From Riemerella columbina DSM 16469 (GTDB taxonomy: Bacteria > Bacteroidota > Bacteroidia > Flavobacteriales > Weeksellaceae), in assembly GCF_000374405.1 (NCBI RefSeq), contig NZ_KB894240.1, positions 69,285 through 133,284 on the forward strand: 64,000 nt of DNA, in the 5' to 3' direction. Under the pieces are notes generated by a model. It was not told the DNA's origin and made no database searches. It saw only the letters and a program-made list of their open reading frames with translations. A program made the position numbers and the translations under genes. Shown here piece after piece: positions 55,973 to 64,000 of this stretch. The stretch's first letter is position 1. Each line of letters starts with the position of its first letter.

Positions 55973-55980
55973 CAAATGTA
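55973..55980 (-). promoter_or_regulatory. Promoter -7 box (TACATTTG) of prmA
   Basis: TACATTTG lies 15 bases before the prmA ATG at 55957 and just before a degenerate repeat region. Confidence 0.4.
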
Positions 55981-56020
55981 AGGAATTATAGGTGAAGTTT
56001 TAAGTTAATTATAAATGTTA

Positions 56021-56137
56021 AATTATAAATTAAGGTACATAGGGTAAGTGATGAGTTTTGAGGGTTGGGTTTTGAGTTGCCTACGACTTATAGTCCTACG
56101 GCTAAAATCTAATCTCTAATTTCTAACCTCCATACAT
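56021..56137. repeat. Degenerate intergenic repeat, second family
   Basis: The words AATTATAAATTAAGGTA, GTGATGAGTTTTGAG and CTAATTTCTAAC occur in the same order as at 59690-59802. The insert between them differs. A nearby inverted pair, ATTGGT and ACCAAT (56136-56156), follows. The element fills the gap between prmA and dinB. Confidence 0.7.
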
Positions 56138-56172
56138 TGGTACATTTTACACCAATACATTAGTACAATTAT

Positions 56173-57252
56173 CTACTCTTCCTCAAACGGAATCTTCAAT
56201 TGCACATACACTTGCTTTTGCTCGGAAATATTGAGGTTGGAAATGGATAACCCAAGCAATCTAACCGCCTTATCAAACGGACGATGTCGCCAAAGTAGAG
56301 TTGCCATTTCGTAAACTTCCGAAGCAGACTCATAGTAAGTATCCTTTGTTTTACTCCGTGTAAAAAGGGAAAAATCTTTATATTTAATTTTAAGGGTTAA
56401 AGTTTTACCCAAAGCTTCTTTTCGTTCCAAACGCTGTATCAGTTCTTCACTTAGCATTTTTAATTGACCGCTTAAATCTTGCTCGGTAATGATATCTTCC
56501 GAATAAGTATGCTCTACCCCAACACTTTTGGGAATCCGATGAGGCTTTACGGGACTGTGATGAATCCCCCTAACGATATGATAATAATGTGCGCCCGCTT
56601 TACCAAAATGCTGCGTAAGAAACTCTAAGGATTTTGCTTTAAGGTGTAAGCCTTTATAAATCCCTAACTGAAACATTTTATTAGCCGTCACTTTCCCAAT
56701 GCCGTAAAATTTTTCGATGGGCAACTGCTCCAAAAAATGTTCTACTTGGTTAGGATGAATGGTTTTCTGTCCATTGGGCTTGTTAATATCCGAAGCGACT
56801 TTAGCTAAGAATTTATTAATCGAAATCCCTGCCGAAGCCGTTAAACCCGTAGTTTCCAGTATTTTTTGACGAATTTCTTTGGCTATAGCATTGGCAGAGT
56901 CTATCCCTTTTTTATTTTCGGTAACATCTAGATACGCTTCGTCTAAAGAGAGTGGTTCTACTAAATCGGTATATTCAAAAAAGATGTTGCGGATTTGTTG
57001 AGATACTTCTTTATATCTGGTAAACCGAGGCTTTACAAAAATGAGTTGAGGACAAAGTTGTTTGGCTCTTTTACTAGGCATCGCCGAACGCACACCATAG
57101 GTTCTAGCCTCATAACTCGCTGCCGCAACAACACCTCTGTGTTCACCTCCTACGGCTAAAGGCTTGCCTTTTAATTCAGGGAAATCATGCTGTTCTACAG
57201 ACGCATAAAAAGCATCCATATCTACATGTATGATTTTTCGCTGTCGTTCCAA
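56173..57252 (-). CDS. dinB: DNA polymerase IV (DinB)
   Basis: The 359-residue Y-family polymerase has HVDMDAFYASVEQ at about 9-21, YEARTYGVRSAMPSKRA, PLSLDEAYLDVT with the catalytic acidic pair, and the FLAKVASDINKPNGQ and GIGKVTANKMFQLGI helix-hairpin-helix motifs. It performs translesion synthesis. It lies 20 bases after rimM on the same strand, an unusual neighbour for a ribosome-assembly gene. The C-terminus ends VQLKIPFEEE, with a weak clamp-binding-like tail. Confidence 0.95.
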   Translation of the reverse strand: MERQRKIIHVDMDAFYASVEQHDFPELKGKPLAVGGEHRGVVAAASYEARTYGVRSAMPSKRAKQLCPQLIFVKPRFTRYKEVSQQIRNIFFEYTDLVEPLSLDEAYLDVTENKKGIDSANAIAKEIRQKILETTGLTASAGISINKFLAKVASDINKPNGQKTIHPNQVEHFLEQLPIEKFYGIGKVTANKMFQLGIYKGLHLKAKSLEFLTQHFGKAGAHYYHIVRGIHHSPVKPHRIPKSVGVEHTYSEDIITEQDLSGQLKMLSEELIQRLERKEALGKTLTLKIKYKDFSLFTRSKTKDTYYESASEVYEMATLLWRHRPFDKAVRLLGLSISNLNISEQKQVYVQLKIPFEEE

Positions 57253-57272
57253 AATGAAAAAATGTTTAAACC

Positions 57273-57797
57273 CTAAGATGCAAAGACTTCTAATAAGCCT
57301 TCGGGTAACTGCATTTGGATAGCTTTCTGTTCTCTATCTACATTCAGAATCCAATCTTTAATGATGGGAATAATCACCTCTTTTCCCTCTCGGTTGAGAA
57401 TAAAATAATGCTGTGCGGTTTGGTCGTTAATTTCTTTGATCATACCACAAGACTGCTGTTGGTCATCAAAAATTTCAAAGCCTATAACTTCGTGGTAATA
57501 GAATTGTTTACCTTTTAATTTTGGCAATGTAGATAATGGTAAAAACACCGACTTCCCTAGCGTTTGTTCCACTAAAGTTTCGTTGGCATTTTTAAATAAA
57601 ATAATTTTAGTATCTGTTTTTTGCCACTGTTGCTTTTCAATAAAAAAAGGAACCAATAGTCCATTGATTTCAATGAATATTGATTCCAGTTTATTGTAAA
57701 ATTCGGGTTGGTCGGTATCTAATTTTAAGATCACATTTCCCGAAAGACCGTGCTTACGAGTGATTTTGCCAAGTAAATAGCAATCTTCTTTTCGCAT
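57273..57797 (-). CDS. rimM: Ribosome maturation factor RimM
   Basis: The 174-residue protein has the N-terminal ITRKHGLSGNVILKLDTD and the C-terminal PRC-barrel with YYHEVIGFEIFDD and VIIPIIKDWILNVD (the last matching the family PxxxxVxxxD motif). It helps mature the 30S head around S19. It lies 13 bases after rpsP, and trmD is not here; the next gene is dinB. Confidence 0.93.
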   Translation of the reverse strand: MRKEDCYLLGKITRKHGLSGNVILKLDTDQPEFYNKLESIFIEINGLLVPFFIEKQQWQKTDTKIILFKNANETLVEQTLGKSVFLPLSTLPKLKGKQFYYHEVIGFEIFDDQQQSCGMIKEINDQTAQHYFILNREGKEVIIPIIKDWILNVDREQKAIQMQLPEGLLEVFAS

Positions 57798-57810
57798 CGG
57801 TTGTAGGTTA

Positions 57811-58377
57811 TTAAGCGTCTGCTTGTTCTTCGTTAGAAGTTTCCTCTGCAGATTCTTCAGCAGGCGTTGCTTCTGTTGCTTCTGCCTCTTTTGCTTCTGC
57901 TTCAGCCGCTGCTTTAGCTTCTTCCTCTGCTTTTTTTCTAGCGTCTATTCTCGCTTGGTTTACTTTTTCTTCCGCTTCAATTGCTGCTTTTTTAGCTTCT
58001 TCCTTAGATTTTGCTACGCCTTCTTTCTTACCTTGGATTCTAGCTTCTTTGTCTTCTAACCAAGCATTGAATCTTTTTTCAGCTTCTGCTTCGTCAAAAG
58101 CACCTTTAGCCACACCACCTAGTAAGTGTTTTTTGTAAAGGGCTCCTTTGTAAGAAAGAATCGCTCTTGCCGTATCTGTTGGCTGAGCACCTTTTTGTAA
58201 CCAATCTACAGCGGCATCTACATCTAATGTAATGACTGCTGGGCTAGATACTGGGTTGTAAGTTCCCAATTTTTCGATGAATCTACCATCTCTTTTAGCT
58301 CTAGAATCGGCTACTACAATGTGGTAAAATGGTTTTCCTTTTTTACCGTGTCTTTGTAATCTAATTTTTACTGACAT
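57811..58377 (-). CDS. rpsP: Small-subunit ribosomal protein S16 (bS16) with long C-terminal extension
   Basis: The first 85 or so residues are canonical S16: [26 protein letters not shown] (in part), [33 protein letters not shown]. The protein reaches 188 residues through a roughly 100-residue tail of Ala, Glu and Lys ([19 protein letters not shown]), predicted to be helical or disordered. Such tails occur in several ribosomal proteins of this phylum. First gene of rpsP-rimM-dinB with a two-part promoter. Confidence 0.95.
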   Translation of the reverse strand: MSVKIRLQRHGKKGKPFYHIVVADSRAKRDGRFIEKLGTYNPVSSPAVITLDVDAAVDWLQKGAQPTDTARAILSYKGALYKKHLLGGVAKGAFDEAEAEKRFNAWLEDKEARIQGKKEGVAKSKEEAKKAAIEAEEKVNQARIDARKKAEEEAKAAAEAEAKEAEATEATPAEESAEETSNEEQADA

Positions 58378-58424
58378 AAATTATTGATTTTATGGGAACT
58401 CGTCCCTGTTAATATTTAAGGTTG

Positions 58425-58455
58425 CAAAGATAATTATTTAGTTTCAATCTACCAA
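58425..58455 (-). promoter_or_regulatory. Promoter of the rpsP operon
   Basis: On the minus strand TTG (58453-58455) is followed after 20 bases by TATCTTTG (58425-58432), a full consensus match, 47 bases before the rpsP ATG. Confidence 0.72.
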
Positions 58456-58500
58456 TTAATCTTATTTTATTTTTAGAAATAATCCCATTAAAAATTCGGC

Positions 58501-59682
58501 TTATCCTTCTACCTCATCTATGGCTTCTAATATGATACGGCAGCCTTTTTCAATCTCTTCTTTGGTAATGGTTAGCGGGGGCGAAATTCGCAGGTATTCA
58601 TTTCTGTACAATTGCCAAAATACAATTAATCCTTTTTCCATACAACGGCTCGCTACTTTTAGTGTAAAATCGGGGTTTTCTAAGTTTACCGCCAACATCA
58701 ATCCTCTACCATTAATTTGTTTTATCTTTGGGTGTATCAGTAAACTTCTAAATAATTGTTCTTTCTCTTCTACCTCGTCCATCAATCCACTTTCTAAAAC
58801 TTCTTTTAGAGTAGCATAGCTTGCCGCAGCAATTAATGGATTACCTCCAAATGTCGTAATATGTCCCAACTTAGGTGAGTGAGAAAGACTTTTCATAATT
58901 TCCTTAGAGCTCATAAATGCCCCTACGGGAACGCCACCTCCCATGCCTTTGCCCATCACTAAAATATCTGGAACGATTCCATAATGCTCAAATGCAAATA
59001 GTTTTCCCGTTCTTCCAAATCCAGGTTGAATTTCATCTAAAATTAAAAGCGCTCCCACCTCCTCGCAACGGGCTTTAAGTTGTTTTAAATAATTCGGGTG
59101 GGGCACTACAAATCCTGCAGCCCCTTGAATGGTTTCTACCACAACGCCCGCCGTTTTTTCGGTGATTTTAGAAAGGTCAGACACCTTATTAAACTCTATA
59201 AAATTGACCATCGGTAACAATGGACGAAACTCTCGTTTATGATATTCATTCCCTGCTACACTTAGCGCTCCATGCGTATTGCCATGATAGGCATCTTTAA
59301 AAGCAATAATTTCCTCACGACCCGTATAGCGTTTGGCTAATTTTAGAGCCCCATCAATAGCTTCTGCACCGCTATTGACAAGATAGGTCATGTCCAAAGG
59401 TTCTGGTGTTGCCTCTGCCAAAAGTTTACAAAGTGCCACGGGTTTTTCTTGGGCATATTCCCCATAGACCATTACATGTAAGTAGCGGTCGGCTTGGGTT
59501 TTTATTGCTTCTAGCACTTTCGGATGCGAGTGTCCCAAAGTGTTTGCTGAAACCCCCGCCACAAAATCCAAATAAGCATTTCCTTTTTTATCAAAAATAA
59601 AATTACCCTCTGCCCTATCCACTTCAAACCCTGAAGCAAAAGGCGTGGTCTGTGCTTGGTATTTAAAAAAATCTTGTTGCAT
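58501..59682 (-). CDS. Class III aminotransferase (acetylornithine/ornithine aminotransferase-like)
   Basis: The 393-residue PLP enzyme has NSGAEAIDGALKLAKRYTG, ILDEIQPGFGRTGKLFAFEHYG with Asp216, and GKGMGGGVPVG with the PLP lysine 245. It belongs to the class III (omega) transaminases that include ArgD, ornithine and 4-aminobutyrate aminotransferases; which substrate is used cannot be told, and no arginine genes are near. The start is MQQDFFKYQA. It lies 124 bases, including a repeat, downstream of the OstA-like gene. Confidence 0.9.
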   Translation of the reverse strand: MQQDFFKYQAQTTPFASGFEVDRAEGNFIFDKKGNAYLDFVAGVSANTLGHSHPKVLEAIKTQADRYLHVMVYGEYAQEKPVALCKLLAEATPEPLDMTYLVNSGAEAIDGALKLAKRYTGREEIIAFKDAYHGNTHGALSVAGNEYHKREFRPLLPMVNFIEFNKVSDLSKITEKTAGVVVETIQGAAGFVVPHPNYLKQLKARCEEVGALLILDEIQPGFGRTGKLFAFEHYGIVPDILVMGKGMGGGVPVGAFMSSKEIMKSLSHSPKLGHITTFGGNPLIAAASYATLKEVLESGLMDEVEEKEQLFRSLLIHPKIKQINGRGLMLAVNLENPDFTLKVASRCMEKGLIVFWQLYRNEYLRISPPLTITKEEIEKGCRIILEAIDEVEG

Positions 59683-59689
59683 CGATTGA

Positions 59690-59802
59690 AATTATAAATT
59701 AAGGTAAAAGGTTTGAGTGATGAGTTTTGAGTGTATTACCGCATACAGCATAATGCCTAATGCAAACGATCTAATTTCTAACATCTAAACTCTAAGTTCT
59801 AA
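59690..59802. repeat. Degenerate intergenic repeat, second family
   Basis: Contains ATTATAAATTAAGGTA, GAGTGATGAGTTTTGAG and CTAATTTCTAAC in the same order as at 56021-56137. It fills the gap between the OstA-like gene and the aminotransferase gene. Confidence 0.7.
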
Positions 59803-59806
59803 GAAG

Positions 59807-61555
59807 TTACTTCTTGCGTTTTCGCTTAGGTTCATTTTTTTGTTTTTCGGCTTCGGCTTTTTGTTTTAGGGCTTTCGCTTTTTCATAAAGGCTATCATCC
59901 GAGGTGTATTGAGTTTCTGGATAGTTGGGCGTGTCCAGAAAAATATCCCTCCATGTTTTGAGTCGGTCTCTGGTATTCCAATTAAAATCTGGGAAAAACC
60001 GCTTATCTTTAGACACCATACTCATAGGATAGATATCTGTATTAGAACCAATATTACAAGAAATAATTTGTACTTTTTGCTCTTCAAACAACGCCTCTAT
60101 AACGCCACAAGTGGAAAATGCTATACCAATGCGGTCTACAGTTTTGGTCTTTTCATCTTGCGAATCTGCATAAGTAATGGCTTGGGCGTTGCCAATGACT
60201 TTAGCCAGTTTTATTTCCTCATTAACAAAAAATACCGTCATCAAATTACCTTTCACTTGGTTAAATTCATCTTTCATATTAAGAGAATCAGCTTTACTAA
60301 TGGCAAAGGCATTGCCAATGACTTTTATAGAGTCCACTTGTTCTGTTTGCATATTCATATAGACTTCAATCTTGTCGCCAGAAATTTGCTTCTGTCCCGA
60401 CCAAAATATAGGACTGCCTACCATATGCATTACGCCATCCGTTTCATTAAAACTTAGAGAATCTGCCCTGCCGTGCATATCTTGTTTGAATACCCTTGCT
60501 TGATGGAACGCTCTTAGATAACTTTTTTTAGTTTGTGTACTATCTGGTTTTTGAAAGGCTAAAATCTTCTGTGCCGAAAAATAGATAGAGTCGTTTTTTA
60601 GAATCTTAACCGCATATGGCTTTTCAGTAATCATCGCAGAGTCTTTAAATTCATAGATTTCTGCATACCCTCCTTTGATGTACCGATTTTCTTTTGGATC
60701 ATCGAGATAAGCATTGCCTTTAGCCGTTCCAAAACCCGTATTTTGATTGTAATACATAGTATCTCCCGTCAGGATTTTACCATTATAATGGATTCTAGAG
60801 TTTTTATTGAGGTAGACTTCTTTAGAGTTCATCAAATACCGCCCTTTCTCGGTATAGACATAATTGCGAGGATTATTTTTATTAATGACTCGTGTAGCTC
60901 CAAAAAATTCTGCTACATTGGTTCTTTGATTTTGGATAATTTTAGAACCTTCCACACGGTATTGGTCACTATCGATATTTACATTGCCCGATACATCTAC
61001 CGTTTGGGTATTGATATTATAGGTTGCAGACTGAGTCCAGATGGTATTTTTACCATTATAAATGGTTCCCCCAGAATTAAAATATGCCGTATTTGGTAAT
61101 TTGTCGTAGTATAAAGTTTCTGTTTTTATGGTTTGCTGTGGGTCGGTCAGCACCACATTTTTTCGGGCAATACCGCGTTCGGTTTTTCCATCGTATTCCA
61201 TTTCTTGAGAAGTGATACGGTTGCCGTCTGAGGTAGTCAATTCCACATTACCAATGGCTTTTACAAAATTATCATTCTGATAAAAAATAACTTTATCCGC
61301 TTTTAGCACCGAACCCTTATGCTGAAACTCCACATTTCCTATGAACACAGGGTTTCCATTATATAAAGTCGGTTTAGACACCAATGAATCCGAATGGATA
61401 TGGCGAATTTTATCCTCCTCATTTAAAGTTGTGGTTTTTTGGGCTTTAGATGGTGTAAAATAAGGGTCTTTGGTCAAGGTTGTTACATTTTTGTTTTCTT
61501 GAGACCATAGACAAACTCCCCAAAAGCAAAGCCAAAACAAAAAAAGTTTACGCAT
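59807..61555 (-). CDS. OstA/LptA-like lipopolysaccharide transport family protein
   Basis: The 582-residue protein has a signal peptide (KLFLFWLCFWGVCLWSQ) and repeated beta-jellyroll strands of the OstA/LptA type: GNPVFIGNVEFQHKGSVLKADKVIF, FVKAIGNVELTTSDGNRI, VDVSGNVNIDSDQYRVEGSKII (all shortened), with the pattern GNV-x2-T/D recurring about eight times. LptA-like domains form the periplasmic bridge carrying LPS; long Bacteroidota forms contain several. The tail is Lys/Glu-rich. The gene starts two bases after the Fur-family gene. Confidence 0.85.
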   Translation of the reverse strand: MRKLFLFWLCFWGVCLWSQENKNVTTLTKDPYFTPSKAQKTTTLNEEDKIRHIHSDSLVSKPTLYNGNPVFIGNVEFQHKGSVLKADKVIFYQNDNFVKAIGNVELTTSDGNRITSQEMEYDGKTERGIARKNVVLTDPQQTIKTETLYYDKLPNTAYFNSGGTIYNGKNTIWTQSATYNINTQTVDVSGNVNIDSDQYRVEGSKIIQNQRTNVAEFFGATRVINKNNPRNYVYTEKGRYLMNSKEVYLNKNSRIHYNGKILTGDTMYYNQNTGFGTAKGNAYLDDPKENRYIKGGYAEIYEFKDSAMITEKPYAVKILKNDSIYFSAQKILAFQKPDSTQTKKSYLRAFHQARVFKQDMHGRADSLSFNETDGVMHMVGSPIFWSGQKQISGDKIEVYMNMQTEQVDSIKVIGNAFAISKADSLNMKDEFNQVKGNLMTVFFVNEEIKLAKVIGNAQAITYADSQDEKTKTVDRIGIAFSTCGVIEALFEEQKVQIISCNIGSNTDIYPMSMVSKDKRFFPDFNWNTRDRLKTWRDIFLDTPNYPETQYTSDDSLYEKAKALKQKAEAEKQKNEPKRKRKK

Positions 61556-61557
61556 TA

Positions 61558-62022
61558 TTATTTTTTATGACCATAAAAATAGAGCGAATGACTTTCAATT
61601 TTCACACCAAAAATTTCTTCGATAGAATTTTTTATCACTTGAATTCTTGGGTCACAGAATTCAATAATTTCTTCTATTTCCTTATCGCCATCTTTTTTGT
61701 ACAATACCAAATGGTCGTGCTGTTTATCAAAATAAGACTTTTCATACGATGCAGAAGTCATGGACTTTTCTCCAAACTGGTGTTTACGAATCAATCCAGC
61801 GTCTAGGAAAATTTCCATACTATTATAGATGGTCGCCTTACTTACATGGTATTTTTTATTCAACATAATAAGATAGAGATCATCCACATTAAAATGATGG
61901 TCCATCTTATAAATCTCCTCTAAAATAGTATAACGCTCTGGGGTATTTCTAAATCCATTGTCTTGCAGATATTGTTTTAGAGCGTCTTTAATAATTTCGA
62001 TGTTTTTATCTTGAATATTCAT
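61558..62022 (-). CDS. Fur-family transcriptional regulator
   Basis: The 154-residue protein has the Fur winged helix (NGFRNTPERYTILEEIYKM, HFNVDDLYLIMLNKKYHVSKATIYNSMEIFLDAGLI in shortened form) and dimerisation domain with HDHLVL and IIEFCDPRIQ. The CxxC pair that holds structural zinc in many Fur proteins is replaced by YKKD, leaving only one cysteine. The regulatory metal site residues (HHF, HDH, and later His) remain. It likely senses iron or another metal; targets are unknown. It heads a run with the OstA-like gene, two bases apart. Confidence 0.9.
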   Translation of the reverse strand: MNIQDKNIEIIKDALKQYLQDNGFRNTPERYTILEEIYKMDHHFNVDDLYLIMLNKKYHVSKATIYNSMEIFLDAGLIRKHQFGEKSMTSASYEKSYFDKQHDHLVLYKKDGDKEIEEIIEFCDPRIQVIKNSIEEIFGVKIESHSLYFYGHKK

Positions 62023-62051
62023 ACCTGTAATGATTTGTTTCGCTTAGCCTA

Positions 62052-62059
62052 CAAAGATA
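62052..62059 (-). promoter_or_regulatory. Promoter -7 box (TATCTTTG) of the fur-like gene
   Basis: TATCTTTG lies 29 bases before the ATG at 62022. No clear TTG partner. Confidence 0.45.
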
Positions 62060-62201
62060 AGGATTTCTACTTAAATCATAATGCATTCACTATTAAAAAT
62101 TTATCCCACTCTATCCTTTTGCCCTAAGTGCTCATGTTACCGAAGTTCTACCATTTCCAACATTTTTTATCAATCATACATGGTGTTTGACAAAAAATTT
62201 T

Positions 62202-62209
62202 TATTTTTG
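62202..62209 (+). promoter_or_regulatory. Possible promoter -7 box (TATTTTTG) of the M1 peptidase gene
   Basis: TATTTTTG lies 22 bases before the ATG at about 62232. A TTTG occurs 12 bases upstream, too close for the standard spacing. Confidence 0.4.
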
Positions 62210-62231
62210 GAAGAATATAAAATAAAATAGG

Positions 62232-64000
62232 ATGGCTAAGGTAAAATATATCGTTATAATAATACTTTTTTGGGGGATCGGATTCGGACAAAACATTCAA
62301 AATAATCCCAAGAGTAATCATGGTAACAAATTTGAACAACTGGGAAGCATTCTGCCTACGCCCAATGTTTATAGAACTGCCTCTGGCGCACCAGGAAGCC
62401 AATACTGGCAACAGCGTGCCGACTACGATATCTCAGCTTATCTAGATGAAGACCGCCTCAACCTTAAAGGCTCCGAAACCATTACCTATCATAATAATTC
62501 GCCAGACCAACTGGACTACCTTTGGCTACAATTAGATGAAAATCAGCAATCCTCAGTGAATAACGCAGGCTATGCTCATAGCTCAAAACTCCCCGATGTT
62601 GTTACAACCAATGGACTAAAAACCACAAAACTTCCTGCAGAAGATAATGGTTATGGCGTAAATATAGAAAAAGTTACCAATACTGCTGGAACACCACTGC
62701 CCTATATCATCAATAAAACTATGATGCGTATAGACCTACCTCAACCCTTAAAAAGTGGCGAAGTGTTTACCTTTAAAATTGATTGGAACTATAACATCCC
62801 TAATCGTATCGAAAGAGGTGGCAGAGGTGGCTATGAATATTTTCCAGAAGATGGCAACCATATTTTTACCATTACCCAATGGTACCCTAGAATGTGCGTT
62901 TATAGTGATTTCCAAGGCTGGCAAAACCATCAGTTTACAGGACGAGGCGAGTTTGCTTTAACCTTCGGGGAATTTAAAGTAAAAATGAATGTTCCTGCTG
63001 ACCATGTGGTAGCCGCTACAGGTGAAGGTCAAAATTATAAATCTGTACTAAGCCCTACCCAATACCAAAGATGGCTAAAGGCTCAAAAAGCCAATACTCC
63101 AATTGAAATAGTTACTTTAGACGAGGCAAAGCAAGCCGAGAAATCAAAATCTAAAAATAGAAAAGTCTGGGAATTCAATGCTAAAAATGTTCGAGATTTC
63201 GCTTGGACTTCTTCTAGAAAATTTATTTGGGATGGAATGGCTGAAACCTTAAAAGACAATGGGCATCGTGTGATGTGTATGTCTATCTACCCTAAGGAAG
63301 CCTATGGACTTTATCGTAAATTCTCGACTAAAGCAGTGGCTCACACCATACGCACCTACTCGGATTTTACTATCCCTTATCCCTATCCCGTGGCTCAATC
63401 GGTAGAAGCTGCTAATGGTATGGAATATCCTATGATTTGTTTCAACTACGGTAGAACCGAAAAAGACGGCACCTACTCCGAAGCGATAAAAACAGGAATG
63501 ATTGGCGTGATTATCCACGAGGTAGGACACAACTTTTTCCCTATGATTATCAACTCCGATGAAAGACAATGGAGCTGGATGGACGAAGGGCTTAATACTT
63601 TTATGCAATATTTAACGGAATCGCTTTGGGATGAAAATTTCCCTTCCAAAAGAGGTCCCGCCAGAAATATTGTAGATTATATGAAATTGCCAAAAGACCA
63701 ACTAGAACCGATTATGGTCAACTCAGAAAACATCAACAATTTCGGAGCTAATGCTTATGCAAAACCTGCAACGGGCTTGGTAATTTTAAGAGAAACCATT
63801 ATGGGGAGACCACTTTTTGATAAAGCCTTTAAAACTTATGCCAAACGATGGGCGTTTAAACATCCAGAACCTGCAGATTTCTTTAGAACAATGGAAGATG
63901 CCAGTGCCGAAGACCTCGATTGGTTTTGGAGAGGCTGGTTCTATGATATTGATCCTGTTGATATCAGTTTAGATAAAGTGAGCATGGCTGTGGTAGATCC
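62232..64000 (+). CDS. M1-family zinc metallopeptidase, 3' part cut off
   Basis: The frame starts at ATG 62232 and stays open to the window edge (589 residues visible). A signal peptide (KYIVIIILFWGIGFGQ) is followed by an M1-type N-terminal beta domain (DYDISAYLDEDRLNLKGSETI, in part), a GMEYP motif in place of the classic GAMEN exopeptidase motif, and HEVGH at 429-433 followed 19 residues after its last His by Glu452 (WMDEGLNTF), the HExxH-x18-E zinc site. It is probably a periplasmic or exported aminopeptidase-like enzyme. The lack of GAMEN means aminopeptidase activity is not certain. It is divergent from the Fur-family gene. Confidence 0.9.
   Translation, partial: MAKVKYIVIIILFWGIGFGQNIQNNPKSNHGNKFEQLGSILPTPNVYRTASGAPGSQYWQQRADYDISAYLDEDRLNLKGSETITYHNNSPDQLDYLWLQLDENQQSSVNNAGYAHSSKLPDVVTTNGLKTTKLPAEDNGYGVNIEKVTNTAGTPLPYIINKTMMRIDLPQPLKSGEVFTFKIDWNYNIPNRIERGGRGGYEYFPEDGNHIFTITQWYPRMCVYSDFQGWQNHQFTGRGEFALTFGEFKVKMNVPADHVVAATGEGQNYKSVLSPTQYQRWLKAQKANTPIEIVTLDEAKQAEKSKSKNRKVWEFNAKNVRDFAWTSSRKFIWDGMAETLKDNGHRVMCMSIYPKEAYGLYRKFSTKAVAHTIRTYSDFTIPYPYPVAQSVEAANGMEYPMICFNYGRTEKDGTYSEAIKTGMIGVIIHEVGHNFFPMIINSDERQWSWMDEGLNTFMQYLTESLWDENFPSKRGPARNIVDYMKLPKDQLEPIMVNSENINNFGANAYAKPATGLVILRETIMGRPLFDKAFKTYAKRWAFKHPEPADFFRTMEDASAEDLDWFWRGWFYDIDPVDISLDKVSMAVVD

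Overview
The window is a stretch of chromosome from a member of the Bacteroidota, class Flavobacteriia, most likely a Weeksellaceae/Chryseobacterium-Riemerella relative. This rests on the AT-rich sequence, a fused lpxC/fabZ gene, a fused secDF gene, a short AtpC, type-B L31, class-typical proteins of unknown function (DUF6427-, DUF3109-, DUF6702- and LURP-like), the near absence of Shine-Dalgarno sequences, and repeated promoter boxes of the Bacteroidota type (TAnnTTTG, sometimes with TTG 19-20 bases upstream). The species assignment is inference. No rRNA, tRNA, CRISPR array, insertion sequence or prophage was found; this is almost entirely core genome.

Layout. 1-3.2 kb (minus): a cut-off membrane protein, an HD phosphohydrolase, LpxH-like pyrophosphatase, QueD and a DUF6702-like protein. 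3.2-6.1 kb (plus): HupE/UreJ-like membrane protein, formimidoylglutamase and an aldehyde dehydrogenase. 6.1-10.9 kb (minus): ArfB, CrcB, TrxB, the rpsF-rpsR-rplI operon and a ClC channel. 11.1-15.5 kb (plus): an mgtE gene broken by a frameshift, then a large VIT/vWA/DUF2135 secreted protein. 15.8-22.9 kb (minus): a small membrane protein, LtrA, LipB, SecDF and HemN. 23.1-29.8 kb: lipoproteins, an Smr protein with a phosphoesterase, L31, a GlmU-like sugar-phosphate protein, PssA and a DnaQ-like exonuclease. 29.9-32.3 kb: a DUF3109/DUF6427 cluster and a small divergent gene. 32.4-39.0 kb (minus): the lipid A operon lpxD, lpxC/fabZ, lpxA, efp, a second lpxD-like gene, then sucD and an outer-membrane barrel. 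39.4-41.7 kb: HD hydrolase and RibF. 41.8-43.6 kb (plus): atpD-atpC. 43.7-46.0 kb: an ECF sigma / anti-sigma / outer-membrane protein module. 46.1-51.3 kb: valS with DUF4241, PfkB and LuxE-like genes. 51.4-58.4 kb: DUF1573 protein, PepD, LURP-like protein, GpsA, PrmA, DinB, RimM and S16. 58.5-62.0 kb: class III aminotransferase, an OstA/LptA-like protein and a Fur-family regulator. The window ends in a cut-off M1 metallopeptidase (plus).

Outer-envelope construction is a recurring theme: LpxH, LpxD, LpxC/FabZ, LpxA, a second LpxD, an OstA-like protein, SecDF, PssA and GpsA. Translation is the other: S6, S18, L9, S16, L31, EF-P, RimM, PrmA, ValS and ArfB.

The observations most worth a second look are the one-base disruption of mgtE in an A7 run; three copies of a structured repeat that each abut the 3' end of a gene, plus a second, more degenerate repeat family; an 18-bp tandem repeat upstream of an outer-membrane barrel gene; promoter boxes placed so close to the start codons of queD, hemN and lpxD that these mRNAs may be leaderless; and the ECF sigma/anti-sigma/barrel module. 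I did not find a convincing new defence or mobile system.
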